Of a stretch of 64,000 nucleotides of DNA, positions 42,420 through 51,037 are shown one piece after another. Under the pieces are notes generated by a model. That model did not search any database. It was given only the letters and a program-made list of their open reading frames with translations, and had not been told where the DNA came from. The position numbers and the translations under genes are program-made. Numbering within the stretch: position 1 is the first letter of the stretch; the number at the start of each line of letters is the position of its first letter. The DNA comes from Streptomyces coffeae (GTDB lineage Bacteria; Actinomycetota; Actinomycetes; Streptomycetales; Streptomycetaceae), in the NCBI RefSeq assembly GCF_016741875.1, contig NZ_JAERRF010000012.1, positions 165,794 through 229,793 on the forward strand, read 5' to 3'.

Positions 42420-43678
42420 CGGCCGCCCCGCGCGGTGACGGCGGCCCGGGTCGCCACGTGGTCCGCACGCCGGGACACCGTCACCGCTCCGGCGAGCTGT
42501 TCGATCGACGCGGGCACCTCCCACTCCTCCCGGCGCAGTGTGGCGAGCGTGGTGGCGGGGACGACCACCAGGTCCGGAGCTCCGGTCTCCACCGCCCGGA
42601 CCAGCAGCGTCCACGCGGCGTCCCAGCGGGGCTTCTCCGGGCGCTTGCGGACCGCGTCCACCACCGCGTCCAGCACGGCCTGGCGCAGATCCCCCCGCTC
42701 GGGCAGGACACCACCGGCCGGGTCGGCGAGCAGCACTTCGGGATCCGGCAGGTCCATCCGGTCCAGAGAGGCCAGCAGTTCCAGCCCCGGACCGTCCCCC
42801 ACGGTGCCCCGGACCAGAAGCGACAGTACGTCCCGGGAGGATCCGGCCGCGGTCGCGAAGGCGATCAGGCACAGGGTCATCTCCCAGCTCCGGGGGGACG
42901 GCCAGGGGCCGCCCCGGCGGCTTTCACTGCTGGGCAGCCGGTGGACCAGCCCAGGGCGCGCGGTGAGGAGCCCGCACACCGCGCGGCGGGCGAAGGCCAC
43001 GGCCTCCGGCAACTTCTCCCGGTCGAGCCGGGGCAGTGTGGCCCGGGGCCACGTCCCGCCCAGGCCGCGTACCACGACGTCGTGGTCGTGGGTCCACTGA
43101 AGATGGACGAACCGGTTGGCCAGGGGCGGGCTCAGCTCCCAGCCATCGGCCGCGGAGGACCGCGGATTGGCGGCAGCCACGATCCGGACGCCGGGCGGCA
43201 GTCGCAGGGTGCCGATCCGCCGCTCCAGTACGAGGCGGAGCAGGGCGGCTTGTACGGCGGGCGGCGCCGTCGACAGCTCGTCCAGGAACAGCAGTCCTCG
43301 TCCGGCCCGTACCAGTCGCACCGCCCAGTCCGGCGGGGCCATCGGGACACCGTGTTCCGCGGGGTCGTCGCCGATGATGGGCAGCCCCGAGAAGTCGGAC
43401 GGCTCGTGCACGCTGGCGATCACGGTGGTCAGCGAAAGGTCCAGGGCCGCGGCGAGCTGTGTCAGGGCCGCGGTCTTGCCGATACCCGGCTCACCCCACA
43501 GCAGCACGGGCAGATCGGCGGCCACGGCGAGCGTCAGGGCCGCCAGCTGTGTGTCGGCGCGCGGTTCGGTGGCCGAGTCGCGCAGCAGGTCCAGCAGCTC
43601 CCCGGCGACGTCGAGTTGGGCGGCGGAGACCGGGCCGGCGAGGTGGTCGGTCGTGGCAAACGGGGTCTTCATGGGCAT
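42416..43678 (-). CDS. MoxR-family AAA+ ATPase
   Basis: A 420-aa AAA+ protein. Walker A is GEPGIGKT (62-69), Walker B LLFLDEL (Asp133, Glu134), and sensor 1 VAAANPR. MoxR ATPases form hexamers that act as chaperones for a vWA protein encoded next door, here overlapping by 4 nt. The long C-terminal part (about 250-420) is helical and more variable. Start ATG at 43678 has GAGGTGAT upstream; ATG at 43672 is also possible. The upstream gene ends 66 bp before, so the three genes are probably one operon. Confidence 0.92.
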   Translation of the reverse strand: MPMKTPFATTDHLAGPVSAAQLDVAGELLDLLRDSATEPRADTQLAALTLAVAADLPVLLWGEPGIGKTAALTQLAAALDLSLTTVIASVHEPSDFSGLPIIGDDPAEHGVPMAPPDWAVRLVRAGRGLLFLDELSTAPPAVQAALLRLVLERRIGTLRLPPGVRIVAAANPRSSAADGWELSPPLANRFVHLQWTHDHDVVVRGLGGTWPRATLPRLDREKLPEAVAFARRAVCGLLTARPGLVHRLPSSESRRGGPWPSPRSWEMTLCLIAFATAAGSSRDVLSLLVRGTVGDGPGLELLASLDRMDLPDPEVLLADPAGGVLPERGDLRQAVLDAVVDAVRKRPEKPRWDAAWTLLVRAVETGAPDLVVVPATTLATLRREEWEVPASIEQLAGAVTVSRRADHVATRAAVTARGGR

Positions 43679-43743
43679 GTGTCATCACCTCAAGGCTCGT
43701 AGTGATCCAAGTGATCCGAATAAGTGGGGGAGCGGGCCCCGGG

Positions 43744-45141
43744 TCAGCTGAGGGTCGCGTTGCGCGGGTGCGAACGGCGGTCACGCCGACGTGGCGGACT
43801 CGACCGCACCCGGCCTGTTCCGGCCAGGCCCGCCCGGAACAGGCCGTAGGTGATCCGCCGCCGCGCGGCCGTCTCCAGCTCGTCCCGCAAAGCGCCGTTG
43901 CGCAGCACCGCGTTGGGGCCCAGCAGGTCCTCGACGACGGCCAGCGCACCGGCGGTGTCGCCGTGGTTCAGGCGTTCGCGGATGCCGGGGAGGCAGTCCG
44001 GACGACGGTGCGCCTCGTCGATGGCCCGCAGACACGGAAGCGGAGTACCGCTCAGCGCGGCCAGCAGTTCCTCCCGGCGGATCTCGGCCGGGTCGTGGTC
44101 CAGTGCCGCCAACACCCCGTCGACCAGGCCGATCCGGTGCTGTGCTCCTCGGCACTCCACGAGGTGTGGTGGTCCTGCCCGGTCCGGGGTGCTGGACGGA
44201 GCGGTCGGAACACGATCCGGCACCAGCGCCGAGGCGACCAGCGGGTGCAGTTGATCGATCTCGATCGCGCCGGTGCGGAGGAGTTCCAGATCGGGGAGGA
44301 CCCAGGTGGCCGCATCGGGCAGGACGGGCAGCGCGGAGGCTCCGCTCTCCGTGGTTGCCGTGGCGATCCGCAGGGCGGGCGGCCCGACGCCCTCGCGGTG
44401 CGGCACGAGGTTCAGGACCAGCCGATGCCGGCCCCCGAGCCGCACGCCGACGGCACGGGTGGACCGGTCCTCGGCGTGGAGCAGAATCCCCGCCTCGGCC
44501 GCCCACCGGTCAACGGCACAGCGGCGTCCCCGCGGCACCATCTCCAGTGCGTCGGGGTCCACCACGGGACTGCCGTCGACGGGCGGCCGTTCGGCCCCGG
44601 ACCGGATCCGCAGCTCATCGGTTCTGCGGGCGTCCCACAGGTGGCGGTGCAGATCGAGGCGGAACCGCCGGTTGGGGCGCGGATGCGGATGACGGCAGGC
44701 GCCGGCCTCGGGGTGGGAGCCGTCCCACACCGCGAGGCTGATGCGCTGACCGGCATCCGCCCAGGCCGGAGCAGTCCGGGCCACGAGATGCACGGGGTGT
44801 TCGCCAGTGCGCCCCGGAGCGGCGTACCGAGCCAGGGTGATGGTCACTCCTGGGCGCAGCAACCCGTCAGGAGCGATCCTCGGCATATGCCAGCGCAACA
44901 GGTCAGGAGCCAGCCGGCGGAGATCTGCCCGGAGGCGGGTTGCCAGCTCCCGGCCATGGGTGCGTGCCAGGGAACGCAGGTTGAGATCGACATCAAAGCC
45001 TGCGGCGGCGCATGCCCCTGCCCAGTCCCCGGCACAACGGCGAGCGGTCGCAGTCTCGATCATGGACGGCGGCACGGCGTACTGACGCACGCGCAGCCAG
45101 AAGGAAAGTCGGGAATCCCCGTTCGCGGTTCGAGTGAGCAT
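43744..45141 (-). CDS. Unknown 465-aa protein associated with MoxR/vWA
   Basis: A 465-aa soluble protein I do not recognise. Its N-terminal third is Arg-rich (RARVRQY..., CAGDWAGACAAAGFDVDLNL) and His-rich around CRHPHPRPNRRFRLDLHRHLW. The C-terminal third is helical (DGVLAALDHDPAEIRREELL), ending in a basic tail. ATG at 45141 follows AAGGTGAG. It is the first gene of the trio with MoxR and the vWA protein and is probably the client or effector that the ATPase acts on. Ternary MoxR-vWA-partner sets of this kind have been proposed to be conflict or stress-response systems; that is only an analogy here. Confidence 0.75.
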   Translation of the reverse strand: MLTRTANGDSRLSFWLRVRQYAVPPSMIETATARRCAGDWAGACAAAGFDVDLNLRSLARTHGRELATRLRADLRRLAPDLLRWHMPRIAPDGLLRPGVTITLARYAAPGRTGEHPVHLVARTAPAWADAGQRISLAVWDGSHPEAGACRHPHPRPNRRFRLDLHRHLWDARRTDELRIRSGAERPPVDGSPVVDPDALEMVPRGRRCAVDRWAAEAGILLHAEDRSTRAVGVRLGGRHRLVLNLVPHREGVGPPALRIATATTESGASALPVLPDAATWVLPDLELLRTGAIEIDQLHPLVASALVPDRVPTAPSSTPDRAGPPHLVECRGAQHRIGLVDGVLAALDHDPAEIRREELLAALSGTPLPCLRAIDEAHRRPDCLPGIRERLNHGDTAGALAVVEDLLGPNAVLRNGALRDELETAARRRITYGLFRAGLAGTGRVRSSPPRRRDRRSHPRNATLS

Positions 45142-45263
45142 CAGCACTCACCTTGCGCGGACGGGACCCCCATTCTGTGGAGAGAAGGAGTCATCATCGC
45201 GGTGATCGTAGCGTCTGCCGCGTCAGTGTGCCAGGGGCGGCTTCCGTGACGTGGACGGAACGC

Positions 45264-45297
45264 GACGTGGGGCTCCGGTTTGCCGGAACCCCACGTC
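45264..45297 (-). terminator. Hairpin after the TAP-type peptidase gene
   Basis: A 15-bp stem with one mismatch (GACGTGGGGCTCCGG with 45283-45297) and a TTTG loop, 24 bp past the stop of the minus-strand gene. It also lies at the start side of the trio, separating the two transcripts. Confidence 0.7.
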
Positions 45298-45320
45298 AAC
45301 TCACCTCATGCAGAAGCGGA

Positions 45321-46898
45321 TCAGAAGCCGTCCGCCATACCCGGGAGTCCCGGAGGTGTGGGAAGGGGCAGCTTCGTGGCGCCGCGCTCGCGCTGGGAGG
45401 CGGGCGTCCGGCAGGTCAGGTCCTCCGCCGGGAGACGTCCGGTGGTCAGATAGCTGGTGGCCGTCTTGTCGGCACAGGACTTGGAGCCGTAGATGCCGTG
45501 GCCCTCACCTCCGGCAACGGTGACCATCCGCGAGCCCTTCAGGGCCCGGTGCATACCGCGACCGCTGGTGAGAGGCGTCTGCGAGTCCCACTCGTTCTGC
45601 AGAACGAGCGTGTCGACCTTGGTGTTGAACGTGGTGGCGGGCTCGCTGCCCTCCTTCTTCCAGAAAGCACACGGCTTGATGGTGGAGCCGAAGTCGCCGT
45701 ACAGCGGATACTTCGCCTTGTCCCGCACCGCGTCGCTGCGGTACTGCTCGGGGTCGCGCGGCCACTCACGGGTGTCGGCGCACACCACGGACCAGAAGGC
45801 GGCGGTGCCGTTGTCGTCGGGGGCGGCCCGGCCGAAGGTCGGCTGGGTGGGACGGCTGGGCGCCTTGGGCTCACCGGTGCGGGCCGGGGCCCGGTCGGCA
45901 GCCTTTTTCAGCTTGGCGATGCCCTCCGCGCCTTCGCGCACGGTGAAGAACCCGGCGCGGCTGCCGGCGCGAATGTCATCGCCGGTCAGCTTCTGGCCGT
46001 CGAGCTCGATCGGCTTGCGGTCGGCCTGGGCGACAAGGTCCCAGAAGGTCTTGCGAACGGCCTTGGGAGTCTTGCCCAGCTTGTACGTGCTGTGCCGCTG
46101 AGCGGTCCACTCGCTCCACCGCTTGAAGGCGGGTTCGGCGCCCTCGGCCCAGACCTGGATCATGCCGCGCCATATTCGTGCCGGGTCCACGGCGCTGTCC
46201 AGAACGAATCGGTCGGCGTGCTGGGGGAACAACTGCGTATACACGGCCCCGAGGTAGGTGCCGTACGAGTACCCCAGATAGGAGATCTTCTTCTCACCCA
46301 GCACGGCCCGGATCACATCCATGTCACGCGCCGTGTTCCGGGTGGTGATGTGGCTCAGCCTGTCGCCCTGTTTGGTGTCGCACTTCTTGGCGACGGTACG
46401 GGCCCACTTCACGTCCTTGGCCAACTTATCGGCCCGGTAGGGGCGTTGCCAGTTCTCCTCCGTGGCGGTCAGGCCACAGGTGACGGGGGAGCTCTGGCCG
46501 ACACCCCGGGGGTCGAAGCCGACGAGGTCGTACTTCTTCTTCACGGACGCGGGCAGCTCACCGGACGACGTGAACGGCATGTCAATGCCCGAGCCGCCCG
46601 GGCCACCGGGGTTGAGCAGCAGCACCCCACGGCGCTCCGCCGCGGTGCTGGTCTTCATCCGCGATATCGCGAGGCTGACCTTCTTGCCGTCGGGACGGCT
46701 GTAGTCCAGCGGGACCTTGATGGTGGCGCACTGGAAGGAGGCCGGAGTTTCGCTGTGGCAGCGGTGCCACGCCGGCCGCTGCTTGACGTACTGCTCCAGG
46801 GGGTTTTCTGCGGCGGAGGCGGTGCCCGGCGCGAGGGCCGGCACCAGGGCGGCGAGGGTACTCGCCGCCAGCACATGAGTTAAGGGTCTGTTTCGCAC
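45321..46898 (-). CDS. Secreted tripeptidyl aminopeptidase-like alpha/beta hydrolase (TAP family)
   Basis: A 525-aa exported serine hydrolase. From GTG 46898 the signal peptide is visible (basic start, then VLAASTLAALVPALAPGTASA and a cleavage site near residue 34). The nucleophile is in YLGYSYGTYLG, the oxyanion loop is LLNPGGPGGSGI, and the His is in GGEGHGIYGS; the C-terminal TAP domain carries the last catalytic residues. Streptomyces TAP/Slp proteins remove N-terminal tripeptides outside the cell. The start is supported by AAGGA 8 nt upstream. Codon 6 is TTA (46881-46883), so synthesis should depend on the bldA tRNA and coincide with development, as for other secreted proteases. Confidence 0.93.
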   Translation of the reverse strand: MRNRPLTHVLAASTLAALVPALAPGTASAAENPLEQYVKQRPAWHRCHSETPASFQCATIKVPLDYSRPDGKKVSLAISRMKTSTAAERRGVLLLNPGGPGGSGIDMPFTSSGELPASVKKKYDLVGFDPRGVGQSSPVTCGLTATEENWQRPYRADKLAKDVKWARTVAKKCDTKQGDRLSHITTRNTARDMDVIRAVLGEKKISYLGYSYGTYLGAVYTQLFPQHADRFVLDSAVDPARIWRGMIQVWAEGAEPAFKRWSEWTAQRHSTYKLGKTPKAVRKTFWDLVAQADRKPIELDGQKLTGDDIRAGSRAGFFTVREGAEGIAKLKKAADRAPARTGEPKAPSRPTQPTFGRAAPDDNGTAAFWSVVCADTREWPRDPEQYRSDAVRDKAKYPLYGDFGSTIKPCAFWKKEGSEPATTFNTKVDTLVLQNEWDSQTPLTSGRGMHRALKGSRMVTVAGGEGHGIYGSKSCADKTATSYLTTGRLPAEDLTCRTPASQRERGATKLPLPTPPGLPGMADGF

Positions 46899-47165
46899 CT
46901 GCGGTGTCCTTCTGGGCAGTGTGTGTCGGACGCATTCACCTTTTCGCACGGGGCGGTTGGGAGGTAACCCCCACGGGGGTGGAATGGTGTCCGACCGTGG
47001 GGGGACAGACCGGCCCGCAGGTGGTTCTGAAGTCGTAGTCACAGGGCGGTCCGCCTGGGTGTGCCCCTCCCAGGGACGGCGCATCCTGGCCCGTGTTTTC
47101 GCCGCCGGTCAGACTCCGGAGCGCAACGGTGAACGCCCGTCAGCCCCGGAAGGAAGGGAACGGAT

Positions 47166-47648
47166 ATGTCATCCTCTGCCGCCGACTACAACAGCCTGAT
47201 GCGGAGAGTTCGTGTTCTGGAGGACAAGGAAGCGCTGCGCACCTTGATGATCCGCGGGTGGCGGGCGCTGGATCTCAAGGACTGGGAGACCTGGATCGCG
47301 TGCTGGGCCGACGACGCGACGCTCGAATTCGGCCCGTGGGAGACGATCCGCGGGAAGGAGGCGATCCGGGCGACGGTGGAGAGGGCGGAGTCGGCCTATC
47401 CGAGCATGCAGCACCACATCCTGAACATGCATATCGCCATCGAGGACGAGAACGAGGACCGGGCCACCGGCATCGGATACATGTGGTTCGTCGCCGTCAC
47501 CGAGCCCGGGAGGACCGCCTCTCCCTACTCCATGGGAGGCCCCTACGCATGGGAGTTCAGCCGGGGCCGGGACGGCTGGCTCCTGACCCGCCAGCGGCTC
47601 GGCGTCTGGTGGACCCACGGTGAGGACACCCGCAAGGCGTTCGCGTAG
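47166..47648 (+). CDS. SnoaL-like/NTF2-fold protein
   Basis: A 160-aa NTF2-fold protein of the SnoaL-like group: LMIRGWRALDLKDWETWIAC, then WADDATLEF and a C-terminal GDGWLLTRQRLGVWW. The cone-shaped fold is used by polyketide cyclases, dehydratases and hydroxylase-like enzymes, but the residues that mark a true SnoaL cyclase are not certain. ATG at 47166 follows GGAAGGGAAC. The 267 bp upstream is the divergent promoter region with the TAP gene and contains a small CCCCC-ACG-GGGG repeat near 46970. Its link to the PKS genes to the right is uncertain. Confidence 0.85.
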   Translation: MSSSAADYNSLMRRVRVLEDKEALRTLMIRGWRALDLKDWETWIACWADDATLEFGPWETIRGKEAIRATVERAESAYPSMQHHILNMHIAIEDENEDRATGIGYMWFVAVTEPGRTASPYSMGGPYAWEFSRGRDGWLLTRQRLGVWWTHGEDTRKAFA

Positions 47649-47666
47649 CCGTTGCGGGCGAGGGGC

Positions 47667-48302
47667 TCATGCGTCGAACCAGACCACCAGGCGGACCTGG
47701 GAGTCACCATGGACGCTCGCAAGCGTCCGCATCACCGTCCACACCGGTTCCCACGGGCCGTCGGCGGAGACCGCGTCACGGCGCCGGGCGCGTTCGACGC
47801 GGAAGACGGTGGTACCGACGTCCCATTCGGTGCCCTCGTCCCACAGTTCTCCGACCCGGTCGGGGGCGACGGACAGGGTGTCGACGCCACTGGCCCTGGC
47901 GAAGCCACGGCCCCAGTCACCCCGGTGCATCAGCTCCAGGGTGCCGTCCGGATGCCGCCGGTAACGGGCGATATCGGTTGCCCGGGGGATCGCTGGTTCG
48001 TCCCAGTCGACGGCGAGGACCTCGTCCCAGCCGATCCAGGTGGCACCGAACGCCGCCTTCCCCGACGCCGCGTGCCCGGCCCGGGTCACCGTCGAGGCAT
48101 CGGCCGGGATACCACGGTCGGCCGCGACCGGCCGCCAATGGCCACTGAGGGCCCGGACCCCGAAGAGGCAGGCGAAGGCGGGGTAGTCCCGGGTCATGCC
48201 GAGCATCGACAGCTCGATGGCGGAGTACCAGGCCGTTTCTCCGATGTCGAGGCCAGGCCCCCAGGTGCGGCACTCCACGAAGCCCTCGATGTCTGTTCCC
48301 AC
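47667..48302 (-). CDS. Hypothetical protein, 211 aa
   Basis: A 211-aa soluble protein with acidic, Trp-rich sequence (GWDEVLAVDWDEP, RGDWGRGFARA, VELWDEGTEWDVG). I do not recognise a family. The GTG start at 48302 has no clear ribosome site, so a different start nearby is possible; the frame stays open upstream. Its stop lies 18 bp from the stop of the SnoaL-like gene, tail to tail. It is divergent from the MFS transporter, with 195 bp between. Confidence 0.6.
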   Translation of the reverse strand: MGTDIEGFVECRTWGPGLDIGETAWYSAIELSMLGMTRDYPAFACLFGVRALSGHWRPVAADRGIPADASTVTRAGHAASGKAAFGATWIGWDEVLAVDWDEPAIPRATDIARYRRHPDGTLELMHRGDWGRGFARASGVDTLSVAPDRVGELWDEGTEWDVGTTVFRVERARRRDAVSADGPWEPVWTVMRTLASVHGDSQVRLVVWFDA

Positions 48303-48497
48303 GGACCGATTGTGGCGTGCCCCGACGATCGGCACACGGGAGGGTCCCCGGGTTCCGCCGACCTGCTGGGGCACCCGGCACTGCTGTGACCTCTGCCACA
48401 TCTGTGCGGGAAGTCCGCCGCGGATGTATCCGGACCGGGTGCGCCCGGATCTGTGGTCCGGAGAGGGAACAGTCAGCTTGAGGGTGGGAAGATAACC

Positions 48498-49985
48498 GTG
48501 ACCGTTGAACGAAATCCGTGGCACGTTCTAGGCGCGCTGCTTGTCGGATTCTCCCTCATTTTGCTGGACATGAGCGTGGTGGCGGTCGCCAACCCCGCCA
48601 TCATGGAGTCGCTCGAGGCCGATGTCTCCGAAGTGGTCTGGGTGACCAGCGCCTATCTGCTCACCTACGCCGCGCCGTTGCTCTTCACCGGACGGCTGGG
48701 CGACCGCTTCGGCCCCAAGAACGTCTATCTCGTCGGCCTGGTGGTGTTCACGCTCGCCTCCCTGTGGTGCGGTGTGGCGGGGAGCATCGACATGCTCATC
48801 GCGGCCCGCGCCGTGCAGGGACTCGGGGCCGCGCTGATGACACCCCAGACCATGGCGGTGGTCACCCGGATCTTCCCCGCGGACAAGCGGGGTGCCGCGA
48901 TGGGCGCATGGGGCGGTTCCGCCGGAGTCGCGCTCCTGGTGGGCCCGGTCATCGGCGGTCTGCTGGTGGACTCCGCCGGCTGGGAGTGGATCTTCCTGAT
49001 CAACGTACCGATCGGCATCGTGGCCTTCCTCCTCGCCTGGAAGATGGTGCCCACGCTCGAGACCAGGCCCCACAAGTTCGACCTGATCGGCATCGTGCTG
49101 TCCTGCGGGGGCATGTTCCTGCTGGTCTTCGGCCTTCAGGAGGGCAACAACAGGAACTGGTCGGCGACCATATGGCTGATGATCGGCGCGGGGCTCGCCG
49201 TGCTGACGATGTTCGTCGTGACACAGGCGCTCAACAAGGGTGAGCCCCTGCTGATGCTGAGTCTGTTCCGCGACCGCAACTTCGCGCTGGCCAACGTGGG
49301 CATCGCGGCCATGGGCGCCGCGGTGACCGCGATGACCGTGCCCACCTACTTCTACCTCCAGGGCGTGCGCGGGCTCACCTCCATGGAGTCGGCCCTGATC
49401 TTCGCCCCGTTGGCGATCCTGACCGGTGCCTGCGCCCCGGTCGTCGGCAAGCTGTCCGACACGATGCATCCGCGCACCTTCACCACCACCGGCTTTGTGC
49501 TGTTCGGCATCACCATCGTCGCGTACAGCGAGTTGATGAAGCCGGACTCGGACCTGTGGATGTTCTCGGCCACGGCCGCCGTGACCGGTATCGGCAACGG
49601 CATGGTCTGGGGCCCGCTGGGCGCCATCGCCACCCGCAACCTCCCCATCCACCAGTCCGGTGCGGGCTCCGGCGTCTACAACACCAACCGCCAGGTGGGC
49701 GCCGTACTCGGCAGTGCCGCGGTCGGCGCGCTGTTCGTGGACCGGCTCGACGCGCACCTGCCGGGTATCGGCGGGGGCGGGGGCCATGTCGAGGGCAGCG
49801 TCACCGCCATTCCCGATATGTTCAAGGAGCCCTACAGCACGGCGCTGAGCGAGACGGGTCTGCTGCCCGTCGCCTTCCTGGTGCTGGGCGCGATCGCCTG
49901 CACCCTGTTCATCCGCTTCCCGTCGCAGGAGACACAGAAAGAGAACGAGCGCGTCGCCATGCAGAAGGTCGATGACGCCAGTTGA
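48498..49985 (+). CDS. MFS transporter, DHA2 (EmrB/QacA) type, 14 helices
   Basis: A 495-aa drug:H+ antiporter. Motif A is GRLGDRFGPKN, motif C-like GVALLVGPVIGGLLVD, and about fourteen hydrophobic segments run from LGALLVGFSLILL to the C-terminal VAFLVLGAIACTLFI. GTG at 48498 follows GGGAAG. It is the first gene of the plus-strand PKS region and 50 bp before the type II thioesterase, so it likely exports the polyketide and gives self-resistance. The same family carries out such roles in many Streptomyces clusters. Confidence 0.92.
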   Translation: MTVERNPWHVLGALLVGFSLILLDMSVVAVANPAIMESLEADVSEVVWVTSAYLLTYAAPLLFTGRLGDRFGPKNVYLVGLVVFTLASLWCGVAGSIDMLIAARAVQGLGAALMTPQTMAVVTRIFPADKRGAAMGAWGGSAGVALLVGPVIGGLLVDSAGWEWIFLINVPIGIVAFLLAWKMVPTLETRPHKFDLIGIVLSCGGMFLLVFGLQEGNNRNWSATIWLMIGAGLAVLTMFVVTQALNKGEPLLMLSLFRDRNFALANVGIAAMGAAVTAMTVPTYFYLQGVRGLTSMESALIFAPLAILTGACAPVVGKLSDTMHPRTFTTTGFVLFGITIVAYSELMKPDSDLWMFSATAAVTGIGNGMVWGPLGAIATRNLPIHQSGAGSGVYNTNRQVGAVLGSAAVGALFVDRLDAHLPGIGGGGGHVEGSVTAIPDMFKEPYSTALSETGLLPVAFLVLGAIACTLFIRFPSQETQKENERVAMQKVDDAS

Positions 49986-50035
49986 CCTCCGAACGCCAGT
50001 CGACGTCATGCGGAAATGAACGGGGAGGGTCTCCT

Positions 50036-50797
50036 ATGGGTACCACTGAAGAATTCGGCCGCTGGATCCGCAAACTCAGCTCCACGGACGATCCCAAGGC
50101 CAGATTGATTTTCTTTCCGCACGCCGGAGGTTCAGCGAACTCCTACTTCCAGTTCGCGCGCGGATTCCGCGATGTGGACGTCTATGCGGTGCAGTACCCC
50201 GGTCGGCAGGATCGACGCCATGAGCCTTTCCGGGAAACCGTCGAGGAGCTGGCCGACGAGATCGCCGAACTCATCGGCGAGTGGAACGATCTGCCCGTCG
50301 TCCTGATGGGGAACAGCATGGGCGCGCTGGTGGCCTTTGAGGTGACCCATCGCCTGGAGGCCAAGGGCAATGCGCCATTGGCCCTCTTCGCCTGCGGTCG
50401 GGTGGCGCCGACGCTGCGCAAGGACGAGGGAACGCACCTCAAGGGCGATGACGCATTCCTCCAGGAGATGGCGCTGCTCGGCGGCATGGGGCATGAGCTG
50501 CTCCAGGACGAGGAGATCCTCGATTTGGTCCTGCCTCCCATGCGTGCCGACTACCGGCTGGCGGAGACGTATTGCGCCTCGCCGGAGACGCGGATCTCGG
50601 TGCCGGTTCATGTGCACATCGGCACGGTCGACCCCAAGGTGAACGAGCCCGAGGCGGCCGAGTGGCAGCGGAGCACCACCGGTGAGTTCACCCTCGACAC
50701 CCATGAGGGCGGCCACTTCTTCTTCACCGACAACGGCGCCCGCCTGACGGATTCCATCAACAAGGCACTGAACGACGCGCTTGCTGTGAAGCCGTGA
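50036..50797 (+). CDS. Type II thioesterase (editing hydrolase of the PKS)
   Basis: A 253-aa alpha/beta hydrolase of the free-standing thioesterase family: LIFFPHAGGSANSYF, YPGRQDR, nucleophile Ser94 in MGNSMGAL, acid in GTVDPKV and His in HEGGHFFF. These enzymes clear wrongly loaded or stalled acyl groups from carrier domains. ATG at 50036 has GGGGAGGG upstream. It lies between the MFS pump and the first PKS gene, the usual place for a TEII that serves the neighbouring synthase. A strong hairpin follows. Confidence 0.93.
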   Translation: MGTTEEFGRWIRKLSSTDDPKARLIFFPHAGGSANSYFQFARGFRDVDVYAVQYPGRQDRRHEPFRETVEELADEIAELIGEWNDLPVVLMGNSMGALVAFEVTHRLEAKGNAPLALFACGRVAPTLRKDEGTHLKGDDAFLQEMALLGGMGHELLQDEEILDLVLPPMRADYRLAETYCASPETRISVPVHVHIGTVDPKVNEPEAAEWQRSTTGEFTLDTHEGGHFFFTDNGARLTDSINKALNDALAVKP

Positions 50798-50813
50798 GGT
50801 TCTGACGGCTCGG

Positions 50814-50869
50814 GCGACCCGCCGCGCGGGCTTCGGTAGCCATCCCGGAGCCCCGCGCGGCCGGGTCGC
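50814..50869 (+). terminator. Hairpin between the thioesterase and the PKS gene
   Basis: Long GC-rich arms (GCGACCCGCCGCGCGGG against its near-exact complement ending at 50869) enclose a loop of about 20 nt. It starts 17 bp after the thioesterase stop, so the PKS gene at 51038 probably has its own promoter between about 50880 and 51000. Confidence 0.6.
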
Positions 50870-51037
50870 TTCGCCATGCCCGAAAGTGCCTCCGGGCCGG
50901 TCCGCCACAGCATCGGCGGCCCTCAAACCTCTCTCGGGAAAAACCTCTTGAATGGCTGTATCCGGACGGGTCACCGCGGGATCTAAAGAGTCGACCACAT
51001 GGTTGCCGGCAAGAGCCCGAAGGTGGGGGAAACAAGC

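Noticed and set aside
46960..46990. CCCCC-ACG-GGGG repeat as an operator between the TAP and SnoaL-like genes
   Set aside because: Too short and too common in DNA of this composition to support a site.
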